64,000 bases of DNA from Streptomyces tagetis. Lineage in GTDB: Bacteria > Actinomycetota > Actinomycetes > Streptomycetales > Streptomycetaceae. Shown here in pieces: positions 51,134 through 59,426 of the stretch (positions are counted from its first letter, which is position 1; each line of letters opens with the position of its first letter). Where the stretch lies: positions 806,001 through 870,000 of the forward strand of contig NZ_JAGPNL010000002.1 of the NCBI RefSeq assembly GCF_018069565.1, given 5' to 3'. The translations under genes and the position numbers were made by a program. A model generated the notes under the pieces. The model saw only the letters and a list, made by a program, of their open reading frames with translations, was not told where the DNA came from and did no database searches.

Positions 51134-52189
51134 TCAGACGTGCGGGGTGCGGTGTGAGGGGCGGGGCGCCTGCCAGCGCAGCAGGGACAGGCCCAGGGCC
51201 ATGCCGCCGCCGAAACCGGCCAGCAGGACGAGGTCCCCGTCGCGCATCCGCCCCGAGCGGGCGGCATGGTCGAGGGTGACGGGGACCGAGGCGGCTCCGG
51301 TGTTGCCGAAATCCTCGTAGGTGACACGGGTCCGGCCGGCCGCGATGCCGAGCGTGGCCGACAGCTCCTCCAGCATCCGCCCGTTGGCCTGGTGGGGCAC
51401 GAAGTGGTCGACGTCGCCGGGGCCGAAGCCCGCCTCCCGGACGAAGTCGCCGATGGCCGGGGCGACGGTGGCGGCGACGAAATCACGCACCCCGCGCCCG
51501 TTCATGGTGAAGTAGTGCCGGCCCGCGGCGAGGGTCTCGGCGCTGGCCGGCAGCCGGCTGCCGCCGGCCGCCACCTCGATCAGGTCGCGTTCGGCACCGA
51601 ACCCGGCCAGCCGCCCCGCCAGCAGCCCCCGCCCGCCGCGGGCCGGACCCAGGACGACCGCGCCCGCCCCGTCACCGAAGAGGATCGCCGTGCGCCGGTC
51701 GGCGGGGTCGAGGATGCGGGAGTAGATGTCCGCGCCGATGACCAGCGCGTAGGAGGAACCGGAACCGGCCAGGATGTGTTCGGCGGCGTTCAGGGCGAAC
51801 ACGAAGCCGCTGCACACGGTGTTGACGTCGAAGGCGGCGGCACCGTGGCCCGCGCCGAGCAGGTCGGCGACCACGCTCGCGGTGGGGGGCTGCGGCTGGT
51901 CGGGCGTCGACGTCGCCACGACGATCAGCGACAGGTCGGCGGCGGTGACACCGGCGGACTCCATCGCGGCCCGGCCCGCCGCGGCGGCCAGGTCCGAGGT
52001 CGCCTCGTCGGCCTTGGCGCGGCGCCGGGCGCGTATCCCGGTCTTGCCCCGAATCCACTCGTCGCTGACCCCGGCCGCCGCCGCAACCTCGTCGTTGCCG
52101 ACCACGTGGGAGGGCAGACAGGACCCCGTCCCCCGGATCGCGATACCGGCCGGAGCCCGGCCCGCCCCGGCCGTACCCGTGGTGATCAT
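51134..52189 (-). CDS. KAS III, NphT7-like acetoacetyl-CoA synthase
   Basis: A 351-residue KAS III with the full triad: Cys126 (DVNTVCSGFVFAL), His266 (VPHQANGRMLEEL) and Asn296 (FGNTGAASVPVTLD). Several stretches closely match what I recall of NphT7, the Streptomyces acetoacetyl-CoA synthase: NDEVAAAAGVSDEWI, ATSTPDQPQPPTAS, YALVIGADIYSRILDPADR, LVLLAGFGGGMA. NphT7 condenses acetyl-CoA and malonyl-CoA in one decarboxylative step. ATG 52189 gives the normal N-terminus (GIAIRGTGSCLPSHVVGNDEV). No ACP gene is nearby, in keeping with CoA substrates. The product is probably passed to the NAT. Confidence 0.85.
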   Translation of the reverse strand: MITTGTAGAGRAPAGIAIRGTGSCLPSHVVGNDEVAAAAGVSDEWIRGKTGIRARRRAKADEATSDLAAAAGRAAMESAGVTAADLSLIVVATSTPDQPQPPTASVVADLLGAGHGAAAFDVNTVCSGFVFALNAAEHILAGSGSSYALVIGADIYSRILDPADRRTAILFGDGAGAVVLGPARGGRGLLAGRLAGFGAERDLIEVAAGGSRLPASAETLAAGRHYFTMNGRGVRDFVAATVAPAIGDFVREAGFGPGDVDHFVPHQANGRMLEELSATLGIAAGRTRVTYEDFGNTGAASVPVTLDHAARSGRMRDGDLVLLAGFGGGMALGLSLLRWQAPRPSHRTPHV

Positions 52190-52257
52190 GTGTGTGACCC
52201 TTCGTTGGGAGTGCGGGCCTCTTCGCGAGCAGATGCTCCCGATCAGGCCCGGCCCGC

Positions 52258-52305
52258 GGCAAAGCACGGCCGGTGAACCCGTCAGGTCCCCGGGCAGTAC
52301 GTCAG
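52258..52305 (-). promoter_or_regulatory. recurrent cluster promoter element before KAS III operon
   Basis: CCGTCAGGTCC at 52279-52289 with GGCAAA at 52258-52263 (22 bases between hexamer starts) and a second CGTCAG at 52300-52305. It is in the 156-base gap between phzE and the KAS III gene, which therefore probably has its own promoter. Confidence 0.6.
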
Positions 52306-52345
52306 ATGGCGGCCGGCCCGCACCGGGGCCGGCCGCCGGACGGCC

Positions 52346-54268
52346 TCAGGCGGCCAGCGGCACCGCGGCCAGCAGGCCGCCCACCAGCTCACCGGTGATG
52401 CCCACCCCGTTCTGGGTCAGCACCGACTCGGGATGGAACTGCAGCGACGCGAAGTGCGGCCCGCGCAGGGCGTGCACCTCGCCGCTGACCGGATCACGGG
52501 CCACCTCGACGACACCCACCCCGTCCGCCCGCACCGTGTCCCCGCCCGCCACGGCGGCGAACGTGTTGTAGAACCCCACCCGCTCCCGCCGGCCGAACAG
52601 GTCCACGTCACGCTGGACGCCCTGGTGGGGCACGGCCCTGCGCACCACCTCCAGACCGAGCCGCCGGCTGAGCACCTGATGGCTGAGACAGATCGCCACA
52701 AACGGCCGCCGCCCCGCCAGGAGCCGGCCCACCGCCCCGTCCAGATGGGCGATCTTGGGATGGCCCAGATCCCGCGGGTCACCGGGCCCCGGACCCATCA
52801 CCACCAGATCGTGGCCGCCGGGATCGTAGGGCTCGTCGAACCGCGCGACCGTCACCTCAAGCCCCAGACACCGCAGTTGGTGCCCGATCATCGAGGTGAA
52901 CGTGTCCTCCGCGTCCACCACCAGCACCCGCCGCCCCGCCCCGACGGCCGGCACACCGGACGGGGCCGCGGGCCCGGCACCGGCCAGCCAGAACCCGGCG
53001 ATGGTGTCGTTGCGCCTCCGCAACGCCTGCCGCACCCGCGGATGCGCCGCGAACCGCGACGCCCCCTCACCCCCCAGCGCGGCCAGCAGCCCCGCCGCCT
53101 TGGCCCGGGTCTCGGCCGCCTCCGCACGCGGATCGGAATGACGCACCAGCGTCGCCCCCACCCCGATACCGGCCCGCCCCGCCCGGTCGATGTCCGCGGT
53201 GCGGATACAGATCGCCGAGTCCAGGAACGACCCGCCCCGCGCATCACGCCCCATCAGCGCCAGCACCCCGCTGTAGTAGCCGCGGCCCTCGCGCTCGTAG
53301 CGGCCGATGACCCGGCAGGCGCTCTCCAGCGGCGAACCCGTCACCGTCGGCGCGAACAGCGTCTCGCGCAGGACCCGCCGCGGATCACTGTCCGTACGCC
53401 CCTCGATGACGTACTCGGTGTGGGCCAGACGGGCCATCTCCTTGAGGAAGGGACCCCTCACCCGGCCGCCCCCCGGGCAGATCCGGGCCATCATCTTCAG
53501 CTCCTCGTCCACCACCATGTACAGCTCGTCGGCCTCCTTGCGGTCGGCCAGGAAATCCATCACCTCCGGCAGCGTCGGCCCGCTCTCCGGATAGCGGTAG
53601 GTGCCGCTGACCGGATTCATCACCGCCCTTCCGCCGTCCACGCTGATGTGCCGCTCCGGCGTCGCCCCCACCAGGGTCCGCTCCCCGGTGTGCACCAAAA
53701 ACGTCCAGTACGCGCCCTTCTCACGCTCCATCAGCCGCCGGAAGAAGGTCAGCGCGGACCGCGGCGTGTAGTCGGTGATGTCCACGGTCAGGGTCCGCTT
53801 GATGACGAAGTTGGCGCCCTGGCCGGTGCCGATCTCGTCGGCGACGATCCGGCGCACCGTCTCGGCGTAGGCGTCGTCGTCCAGGTCGAAGCGGGCACCC
53901 GAGGTACGGATGGGCTCGTCGGGCAGCCGCTGCAGCACATCCGCCACCGCCGCCGTCTCCTGGGCGGTGATGCGCAGCGCCACCAGGGGCGTGCCGTCGT
54001 CGTGGCCGTCGAAACCGCGCTCGGCGATCTGCCGGTAGGGCACCAGGGCCAGCACGTCGTGCCGCGGCGCCCCGGGCACCGGCCCCGGCCCCGGCAGCGG
54101 TACGGCGTCCAGGACCGCGGGATGGGACACCTCACCGACGACGACGTCCAGCACCCCCGCACCCGTCGCCTCGGGCCGGTACAGCAGCGCGAACGGCGGG
54201 GGAGTGGGACCGAGGATCACATCGAGCAGGCCGCCCCCGCCGGGGGAGCCGGGCCGGGCGCCGGTCAT
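52346..54268 (-). CDS. phzE: PhzE-type 2-amino-2-deoxyisochorismate synthase
   Basis: A 640-residue fusion of a chorismate-binding (TrpE-like) domain and a class I glutamine amidotransferase, the PhzE order. The synthase part shows [73 protein letters not shown] and [17 protein letters not shown]. The amidotransferase has the nucleophile Cys in [16 protein letters not shown] and the His-Glu pair in [14 protein letters not shown]. It converts chorismate and glutamine to ADIC. Its ATG overlaps the phzD stop (ATGA). No phzF, phzA/B or phzG is nearby, so the pathway leaves the phenazine route after PhzD. Confidence 0.93.
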   Translation of the reverse strand: MTGARPGSPGGGGLLDVILGPTPPPFALLYRPEATGAGVLDVVVGEVSHPAVLDAVPLPGPGPVPGAPRHDVLALVPYRQIAERGFDGHDDGTPLVALRITAQETAAVADVLQRLPDEPIRTSGARFDLDDDAYAETVRRIVADEIGTGQGANFVIKRTLTVDITDYTPRSALTFFRRLMEREKGAYWTFLVHTGERTLVGATPERHISVDGGRAVMNPVSGTYRYPESGPTLPEVMDFLADRKEADELYMVVDEELKMMARICPGGGRVRGPFLKEMARLAHTEYVIEGRTDSDPRRVLRETLFAPTVTGSPLESACRVIGRYEREGRGYYSGVLALMGRDARGGSFLDSAICIRTADIDRAGRAGIGVGATLVRHSDPRAEAAETRAKAAGLLAALGGEGASRFAAHPRVRQALRRRNDTIAGFWLAGAGPAAPSGVPAVGAGRRVLVVDAEDTFTSMIGHQLRCLGLEVTVARFDEPYDPGGHDLVVMGPGPGDPRDLGHPKIAHLDGAVGRLLAGRRPFVAICLSHQVLSRRLGLEVVRRAVPHQGVQRDVDLFGRRERVGFYNTFAAVAGGDTVRADGVGVVEVARDPVSGEVHALRGPHFASLQFHPESVLTQNGVGITGELVGGLLAAVPLAA

Positions 54269-54888
54269 GCGAAGACCTCCTTGGCGGTGGTGACGGCCGC
54301 GCAGCGCGCCGCCGCGTACTGGAGGGCCATCCGGTGGTGGTCCTCGCTGAAGTCGGCGACGGCGTCGGCGACCAGAAACGTCTCGATGTCGTGGCTGAAC
54401 GCCTCCACGGCGCTGACCAGCACCCCGACGTGAGCGTAGATTCCGCACACGATCAACTGGTCACGCTGGTGGAACCGCATCCGGGCCAGCAGGTCGCTGT
54501 GGTGGAAGGCGCTGTAGCGCCACTTGGTCACCAGCCAGTCGCCCTCCCGGGGAGCCAGATCGCCGACCACCGCCCGGTCGGCGGGGGCCGTGCGCATGCC
54601 CGGACCCCAGAAGTCCTTCAGCAGACCCCGCTGATGGGTGTTCATGCCACCGGGCTGCGCCGTGTAGGCGACCGGGACACCGAGTTCCGCGCAGCGTTCG
54701 CGCAGCTCGGCCGCGTTGTGCACGAGCCGGCCGCGCAACGGCTCGGCGAACGGCTGAAGGAAGTAGCGCTGCATGTCGTGGACGAGGAGGACCGCGCGCT
54801 GCGGGTCGGGGACCCACGTCGCGGTGTTCGCGGGCAGTTCGGCCGCGGTGGGCAGGGGATACGACGCGATGGGGGCAAGACCGGCCAT
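54265..54888 (-). CDS. phzD: PhzD-type isochorismatase
   Basis: A 207-residue isochorismatase-fold enzyme. Asp38 ([15 protein letters not shown]) and Lys122 ([15 protein letters not shown]) fall at exactly the catalytic positions of phenazine PhzD, and the [34 protein letters not shown] block is typical. It hydrolyses the enolpyruvyl ether of ADIC to 2,3-dihydro-3-hydroxyanthranilate and pyruvate. Coupled to phzE by a 4-base overlap; it lies 98 bases downstream of the dehydrogenase gene. Confidence 0.94.
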   Translation of the reverse strand: MAGLAPIASYPLPTAAELPANTATWVPDPQRAVLLVHDMQRYFLQPFAEPLRGRLVHNAAELRERCAELGVPVAYTAQPGGMNTHQRGLLKDFWGPGMRTAPADRAVVGDLAPREGDWLVTKWRYSAFHHSDLLARMRFHQRDQLIVCGIYAHVGVLVSAVEAFSHDIETFLVADAVADFSEDHHRMALQYAAARCAAVTTAKEVFA

Positions 54889-54986
54889 GACGGGCTGGGT
54901 GTCCTTTCACCTCGGATACGGGGAGGGGCAAAAGCGGCGGGCAGACGAAGCGGGACGCGGGCCGTGGGGCGGGCCGCGCCGGCACC

Positions 54987-55757
54987 TCACGCGCCGAGCG
55001 CGGCACCGCCGTCGACGGTCAGGGTGTGCAGGGTGACGTGCGAGGCCCGGTCGGACAGCAGGAACGCCACGGCCTGCGCCACATCCGCCGGCCGCGCCAG
55101 CTTGCCCAGCGGAATCCCCACCCGGAACGCCTCGGGACACCCCGCGAGCGTGGCCCGCGGCCCGGCCTCGTCCCGCCACATGGAACTGAGCATCGGCGTG
55201 TCGGTGGACCCGGGCGCGACGATGTTGCAGCGGATGCCGTACGGGGCCACCTCCAGGCCCAGGCTCTTGGTGAACATCTCCGCCGCCGCCTTGGACGCGG
55301 CATAGGCGGCCATCCCCGTCCGGGGCGTCGCCGCCGCGTTGGAGGCGACGGTGACCACCGCACCGCGCCGGCGCGGCACCATACGACAGGCCACCGCCCG
55401 CGACAGGTGGAAGACACCGGTCGCGTTGACGGCGAACGTACGGTTCCAGTCGTCGTCGCTGAACGACGTCGTCTCGCCCAGCCGCAGCACACCGGCGGCG
55501 TTGACGAGGTACTCGATGGGGCCAAGACGCCGCTCGATCTCCCCGACGACCGCCTCCACCGAGGAACTGTCGGTGACATCGGCCGGGAACGGGGCCACCG
55601 CCAGCCCGTCCGCGCCGAGCTTTTCCGCCACCTCGCCGAGCCGGCCGGCGTCGCGGTCGACCGCGGCCACCGCGACACCCTGCTCACCCAGCGCGCGGGC
55701 GACGGCCGCGCCGATACCGCCGGCGGCCCCGGTGACCAGGGCCAGTCTGTTCTCCAT
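54987..55757 (-). CDS. DhbA-like 2,3-dihydro-3-hydroxyanthranilate dehydrogenase (SDR)
   Basis: A 256-residue short-chain dehydrogenase: VTGAAGGIGAAVARALGEQG (NAD site), NAAGVLRLGETTSFSDDDW, catalytic Ser139, Tyr152 and Lys156 (TVASNAAATPRTGMAAYAASKAAAEMF), and a DGGAALGA C-terminus. It closely follows the 2,3-dihydro-2,3-dihydroxybenzoate dehydrogenase pattern. Beside phzD and phzE it should oxidize the PhzD product to 3-hydroxyanthranilate, the known variant of this chemistry in several actinomycete pathways. ATG 55757 has GGAGAGGCACG upstream. Confidence 0.9.
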   Translation of the reverse strand: MENRLALVTGAAGGIGAAVARALGEQGVAVAAVDRDAGRLGEVAEKLGADGLAVAPFPADVTDSSSVEAVVGEIERRLGPIEYLVNAAGVLRLGETTSFSDDDWNRTFAVNATGVFHLSRAVACRMVPRRRGAVVTVASNAAATPRTGMAAYAASKAAAEMFTKSLGLEVAPYGIRCNIVAPGSTDTPMLSSMWRDEAGPRATLAGCPEAFRVGIPLGKLARPADVAQAVAFLLSDRASHVTLHTLTVDGGAALGA

Positions 55758-55818
55758 GTCGTGCCTCTCCTTCACATGCCCTGCGGGCAGAGGACTGTCA
55801 TGTACGGGAACGGGCCGC

Positions 55819-57012
55819 TCACCGGCGCCAGGCCGACACCACGCGGACGGCCTGGTCGACGTTGAGACGCGGGTCGCAGAAGGTCTTGTAGGCGTCACCG
55901 ACCAGATGGGCCTCACGCGCGTCCTCGACGCACTCCAGGACGGCGTCCGGCGTCGTCTCCAGGTGCAGCCCGCCCGCCGTGCCACCGTGCCGGACGACCG
56001 CGTGATGGAAGGCGACGACCTCGCGCACGGCATCCCGCACATAGCGGGTCTTGAACCCGCCCGGAGCGCCGACGGTGTTGGCGTGCAGCGGGTCGGTGAG
56101 CCAGACCACCGGATGCCCGGCCGCGCGCACCGCCTCGACCAGCGGGGGCAGCGCCTCGCCCACCGTCCCGGCACCCATCCGGGCGATGAGGGTCAGCCGC
56201 CCCGGCTCGCGCCGCGGGTCCAGCCGCCCGCACAGCTCCAGCAGCTCCGCGGGGGTGGTGCGCGGCCCGATCTTGCAGGAGACCGGGTTGACCACCCCGG
56301 CCAGCAGGGCGACATGCGCGCCGTCCGGCCGGCGCGTGCGCTCCCCGATCCACGGCCAGTGCGTGGACGACAGCAGCAGACCGTCGTCCTCGTGCCGCAG
56401 CAACGGCACCTCGTAGTCGAGCAGCAGCGCCTCGTGGCTGGTCCACACCGCCGGGTCGATGCGCTGGGGACCGGCGAGCCGGTGCCGGCCGAGATGGCGC
56501 ATCGCCTCGTCGGCCGCCATGTACCCGGTCAGCAGCCGCAGCGGGTCGGGACGGCGGCTCTCGGCGGTGGGACCGGGATCGTTGACCATGTGCCCCCGGT
56601 AGACGGGCAGTTCGGCGCCACCGACCTGCTCGGTGGCGCGCGAGCGCGGCTTGGTGAACTGCCCGGCGATACGGCCCACGCGCAGCACGGGCTTGCCGGT
56701 GATCAGCCGCAGCGTCCCGGCGAGCACGTCCAGCACCGCCGCCTTGCGGGCGACGTGCGCGGCGGTGCACTCGTCGGGGTTCTCCGCGCAGTCCCCGGCC
56801 TGCACCACGAGCGCCTCACCGGCCGCCACCCGCGCCAGGTGGCCGCGCAGGGCACGCACGTCCTCCGTCCGCACCAGCGCCGGGCGGGCGGCCAGGTCCG
56901 AGCGGACCCGGCGCACCTGGTCCGCGTCGTCCCACTGCGGCTGCTGCGCGGCGGGCTTCAGCTCGATGTCGATCAGGGCGTCGGACAGGGAATCGGAGAG
57001 GAAATCGTCCAT
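55819..57012 (-). CDS. class II DAHP synthase (PhzC type)
   Basis: A 397-residue class II 3-deoxy-7-phosphoheptulonate synthase: VVQAGDCAENPDECTAAHVARKAAVL, VLRVGRIAGQFTKPRS, LLLSSTHWPWIGERTRRPDGAHVALLAGVVNPVSCKIGPRTTP, LIARMGAG and the C-terminal KTFCDPRLNVDQA. It condenses PEP and erythrose 4-phosphate, the first shikimate step. Cluster copies are shorter than the housekeeping enzyme, usually lack feedback control and raise chorismate supply. ATG 57012 is preferred; the low-complexity frame upstream belongs to the repeat gap. It is 61 bases from the dehydrogenase gene. Confidence 0.93.
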   Translation of the reverse strand: MDDFLSDSLSDALIDIELKPAAQQPQWDDADQVRRVRSDLAARPALVRTEDVRALRGHLARVAAGEALVVQAGDCAENPDECTAAHVARKAAVLDVLAGTLRLITGKPVLRVGRIAGQFTKPRSRATEQVGGAELPVYRGHMVNDPGPTAESRRPDPLRLLTGYMAADEAMRHLGRHRLAGPQRIDPAVWTSHEALLLDYEVPLLRHEDDGLLLSSTHWPWIGERTRRPDGAHVALLAGVVNPVSCKIGPRTTPAELLELCGRLDPRREPGRLTLIARMGAGTVGEALPPLVEAVRAAGHPVVWLTDPLHANTVGAPGGFKTRYVRDAVREVVAFHHAVVRHGGTAGGLHLETTPDAVLECVEDAREAHLVGDAYKTFCDPRLNVDQAVRVVSAWRR

Positions 57013-57401
57013 GGGTGTCTCCAGACACAGAAGGCGGCAGCGCGGTACGCGGCCGTCGGCGGAACGGACCTGACGGAAAGGAAGCGAAGAAAAAAAGGGG
57101 GAGGACGGTGCCGGGAGGGGCTGAGGAGGCCAGGGCGAAGACAGGGAGACAAGGGACGAGCGGGAACGAGCAGGGGCGAGCGGGGACGAGCAGGGAGGGG
57201 GCGGGGAGGAGCGGGGGACGCCGGGGCCGGGCCGGAGGAGGGCATGCCGGAGCAGGACAGGACAGGGCGGGGTGGGCACGGGGCACGGACGGCCCGGACG
57301 CCGCCGGAGGAGAGCGGGACCGGCGGAAACCCCCCGCCCGGCCCGGCCGACTCGGAGAGCCGGGCACCAGAACGCGTCGAACACACGGCAACCGGTGCCG
57401 G
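57013..57401. repeat. GAGCGGGGACGAGCAGGG repeat gap
   Basis: A 389-base gap between the carboxylesterase stop and the DAHP synthase start. GAGCGGGAACGAGCAGGGGC units (57155-57200) and GAGGAG/GGGCCGG filler are present. No gene is supported. Confidence 0.7.
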
Positions 57402-59096
57402 TCAGGGCCGCGGCGCCCAGTCCACCGCGTCCCAGAACGCCAGTTGGGCGAGTTTCGGGGTACGGGCCACCTCGACGACGCCGGGCCCGCCCAGCACGAG
57501 CGTGCTGGGCGCCTCGGGCGTGAACGGCGGCCAGCCACCGGTGTGGGGAGTGTGCGGCACGGACGTACGGGCGAAGGCGGCCACCACGTCGACGAAGACA
57601 TCGGACAGCAGCCGCTCCACGGGCCCGTCACCGAAGACCCCGGCGAACTGCGGCAGCCGGTGCGTGCCGAACAGGAACGGCGAGGTCGCCTCGTGCGGGG
57701 TGCCGAAATGCGGCGCACGCACCGGGTGCGCGAACTCCATCGCGTACAGCGGGGCCTCGCCCACACGCGCGTGACGCTCCGCGAACCGGACGATCTGGTG
57801 CCGGAAGAACGCGTCGCCCCAGATCTCCGTCCACAGCGACAGCGGGTCCACGGGCAGCCCCGCCTCCCGGGCGGCATCCCGGTAGGCCGTCAGGCACGCC
57901 CCCGCGAGGCCGTCGCCCGCACCCGGCCGGCCCAGGTCCAGCACGTCCCGTACCGCCCGCCGCAACTCGCTCTCCCCCCGCGGGACGGGCAGGGGCCGCG
58001 GGGAGCCGGGGCCGGTGTAGAAGGAGCCCTCGGTACGGGTGTGCACGGACAGCACCGGAACCCGCGGCGTCGCCAGCAGATGGTCGGGGCCGGGCATGGT
58101 CCGCCCGTCCACGACCGGGCCGCGGTACCAGCGACCGCTGGCCACGATCCGCTCGCCGGGCTCCGGCGCGAACACCTCGTCCCAGGCCGCGGTGAGCGCG
58201 CCCGCCGCCACCCCGCGCAGCCCGGCGACCGTCGTGCCCAGCCGGCCGGCGACCGCCTCGTAGACCCTCCGGGAATCCTGCGGGGTCAGGGCGGTGGCGG
58301 GCGGGGTGACATGACTGGGGCTGATGGACACGATGCGCCGGACCACCCCCTCAAGCCCCGGCAGCAGGGCCAGTTGCCAGGCACTGGCCCCGCCCGCGGA
58401 GGTGCCGCACACGGTGATCTCACCCGGGTCCCCGCCGAAGGCCGCGGCGTTGGCACGCACCCAGCGCAGCAGCGCCTCCTGGTCCTGCAACCCCCAGTTG
58501 GCGAAGTGCCCGGTCTCCGGGTCGGCGAGATCCTCGTGCAGACCGAAACCGAGCGGACCGAGCCGGTAGTTGAAGGTGACGACGACGAGGTCGCCCCGCT
58601 CGGCCAGGCGGGCCCCGTCGTAGACGGGCATGCTGCCGGCCCCGGCCTGCCACCCCCCGCCGTGGATGTACACCAGCACGGGCCGCCTGCCCTCGGTACC
58701 GGGCGTCCACACATGCGCGTACAGCGAGTCCTCACTGCCGGGCGGCACCGGACGGCTGGGGATGACGGACTGGAAGGAGACGCCGGGCAAGCGCCGCGCC
58801 TCACGCACCCCGCGCCAGGGCACCGGCGGCCGGGGGGAGGCGAAACGCAGAGCGGCCAGCGGCGGCCGGGCGTAGGGCACGCCGCGGAAGACGGACACGC
58901 CCCCGGCCCGCTCGCCCGCCACCAGCCCGCCCGACGTCCGCACCACGACCCGCGACCCGGACCCGGACCGCGACCCGGACCGCGACCTGGACCGCGACCC
59001 GGACCGCGAACCGGACGCGGCGCGGGGGCGGGACGGGCCCGTGACGACGGCGGACGTACCCGGCGGCCCACCGGCTCTCTGCGGCTGGCTGGTCAT
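57402..59096 (-). CDS. type B carboxylesterase
   Basis: A 564-residue alpha/beta hydrolase. Motifs: GVPYARPP, oxyanion hole VLVYIHGGGWQAG, VVVTFNYRLGPLGF, NWGLQDQEALLRWVRANAAAFGGDP, and the nucleophile elbow VCGTSAGGASAWQ (Thr where most members have Glu). Residues 30-50 are a Ser-Arg repeat (SGSRSGSRSRSRSGSRSGSGSR) encoded by a CGGACCGCGACC DNA repeat just before the catalytic domain. It could remove a protecting ester or amide or act on the final product. It heads the phz-type gene set, and the recurrent promoter element lies 105-115 bases upstream. Confidence 0.88.
   Translation of the reverse strand: MTSQPQRAGGPPGTSAVVTGPSRPRAASGSRSGSRSRSRSGSRSGSGSRVVVRTSGGLVAGERAGGVSVFRGVPYARPPLAALRFASPRPPVPWRGVREARRLPGVSFQSVIPSRPVPPGSEDSLYAHVWTPGTEGRRPVLVYIHGGGWQAGAGSMPVYDGARLAERGDLVVVTFNYRLGPLGFGLHEDLADPETGHFANWGLQDQEALLRWVRANAAAFGGDPGEITVCGTSAGGASAWQLALLPGLEGVVRRIVSISPSHVTPPATALTPQDSRRVYEAVAGRLGTTVAGLRGVAAGALTAAWDEVFAPEPGERIVASGRWYRGPVVDGRTMPGPDHLLATPRVPVLSVHTRTEGSFYTGPGSPRPLPVPRGESELRRAVRDVLDLGRPGAGDGLAGACLTAYRDAAREAGLPVDPLSLWTEIWGDAFFRHQIVRFAERHARVGEAPLYAMEFAHPVRAPHFGTPHEATSPFLFGTHRLPQFAGVFGDGPVERLLSDVFVDVVAAFARTSVPHTPHTGGWPPFTPEAPSTLVLGGPGVVEVARTPKLAQLAFWDAVDWAPRP
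58950..59025. repeat. GACCCGGACCGC repeat inside the carboxylesterase N-terminus
   Basis: About ten 6-bp units GACCCG/GACCGC/GACCTG repeat in frame and encode alternating Ser/Gly and Arg residues. Confidence 0.8.
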
Positions 59097-59173
59097 GGCG
59101 CACTCCTCGGCACTCGGACGAGTTGGTGCGCCGATCGTGTGCCGCCGGTTCGGGGCTCTCCAAAGACCGCCCC

Positions 59174-59211
59174 GGCAATACGTCAGCTACCGGGCAGGGT
59201 CCGTCAGCTCG
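59174..59211 (-). promoter_or_regulatory. recurrent element with two CGTCAG copies before the carboxylesterase
   Basis: GGCAAT (59174-59179), CGTCAG (59181-59186) and CCGTCAGCTCG (59201-59211). The two CGTCAG cores are 21 bases apart, as in the divergent gap at 38.04 kb. It is within the gene-free gap 59097-59426. Confidence 0.55.
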
Positions 59212-59426
59212 CCGGCCGCGCGCCCCGCCGAGCTGACGGACCGCCACGGAACCCGGCTGACAGGCCCCGGCCCGGTACGTACACTGCGCGCCGCCCGCAA
59301 TCCGGCCGGCCGCCCGTCCCGGACCGGTCTACGGCCGCCTTCCCACCGCCGCCCACCCCGCTCCTGCGTCACCCCCGCACACACAGAACCCCGCCCGGCA
59401 CCCCCGGCCACCACCCCCGCGCCCCC

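Noticed and set aside
51134..52189. FabH for fatty acid or type II polyketide initiation
   Set aside because: No ACP, KS/CLF or FabD gene is nearby, and its sequence stretches match the CoA-dependent NphT7 type better than FabH.
52346..57012. Phenazine biosynthesis cluster
   Set aside because: phzC/D/E-like genes are present, but I see no phzF isomerase, phzA/B or phzG in the window. A DhbA-like dehydrogenase takes the place of PhzF, which points to 3-hydroxyanthranilate.
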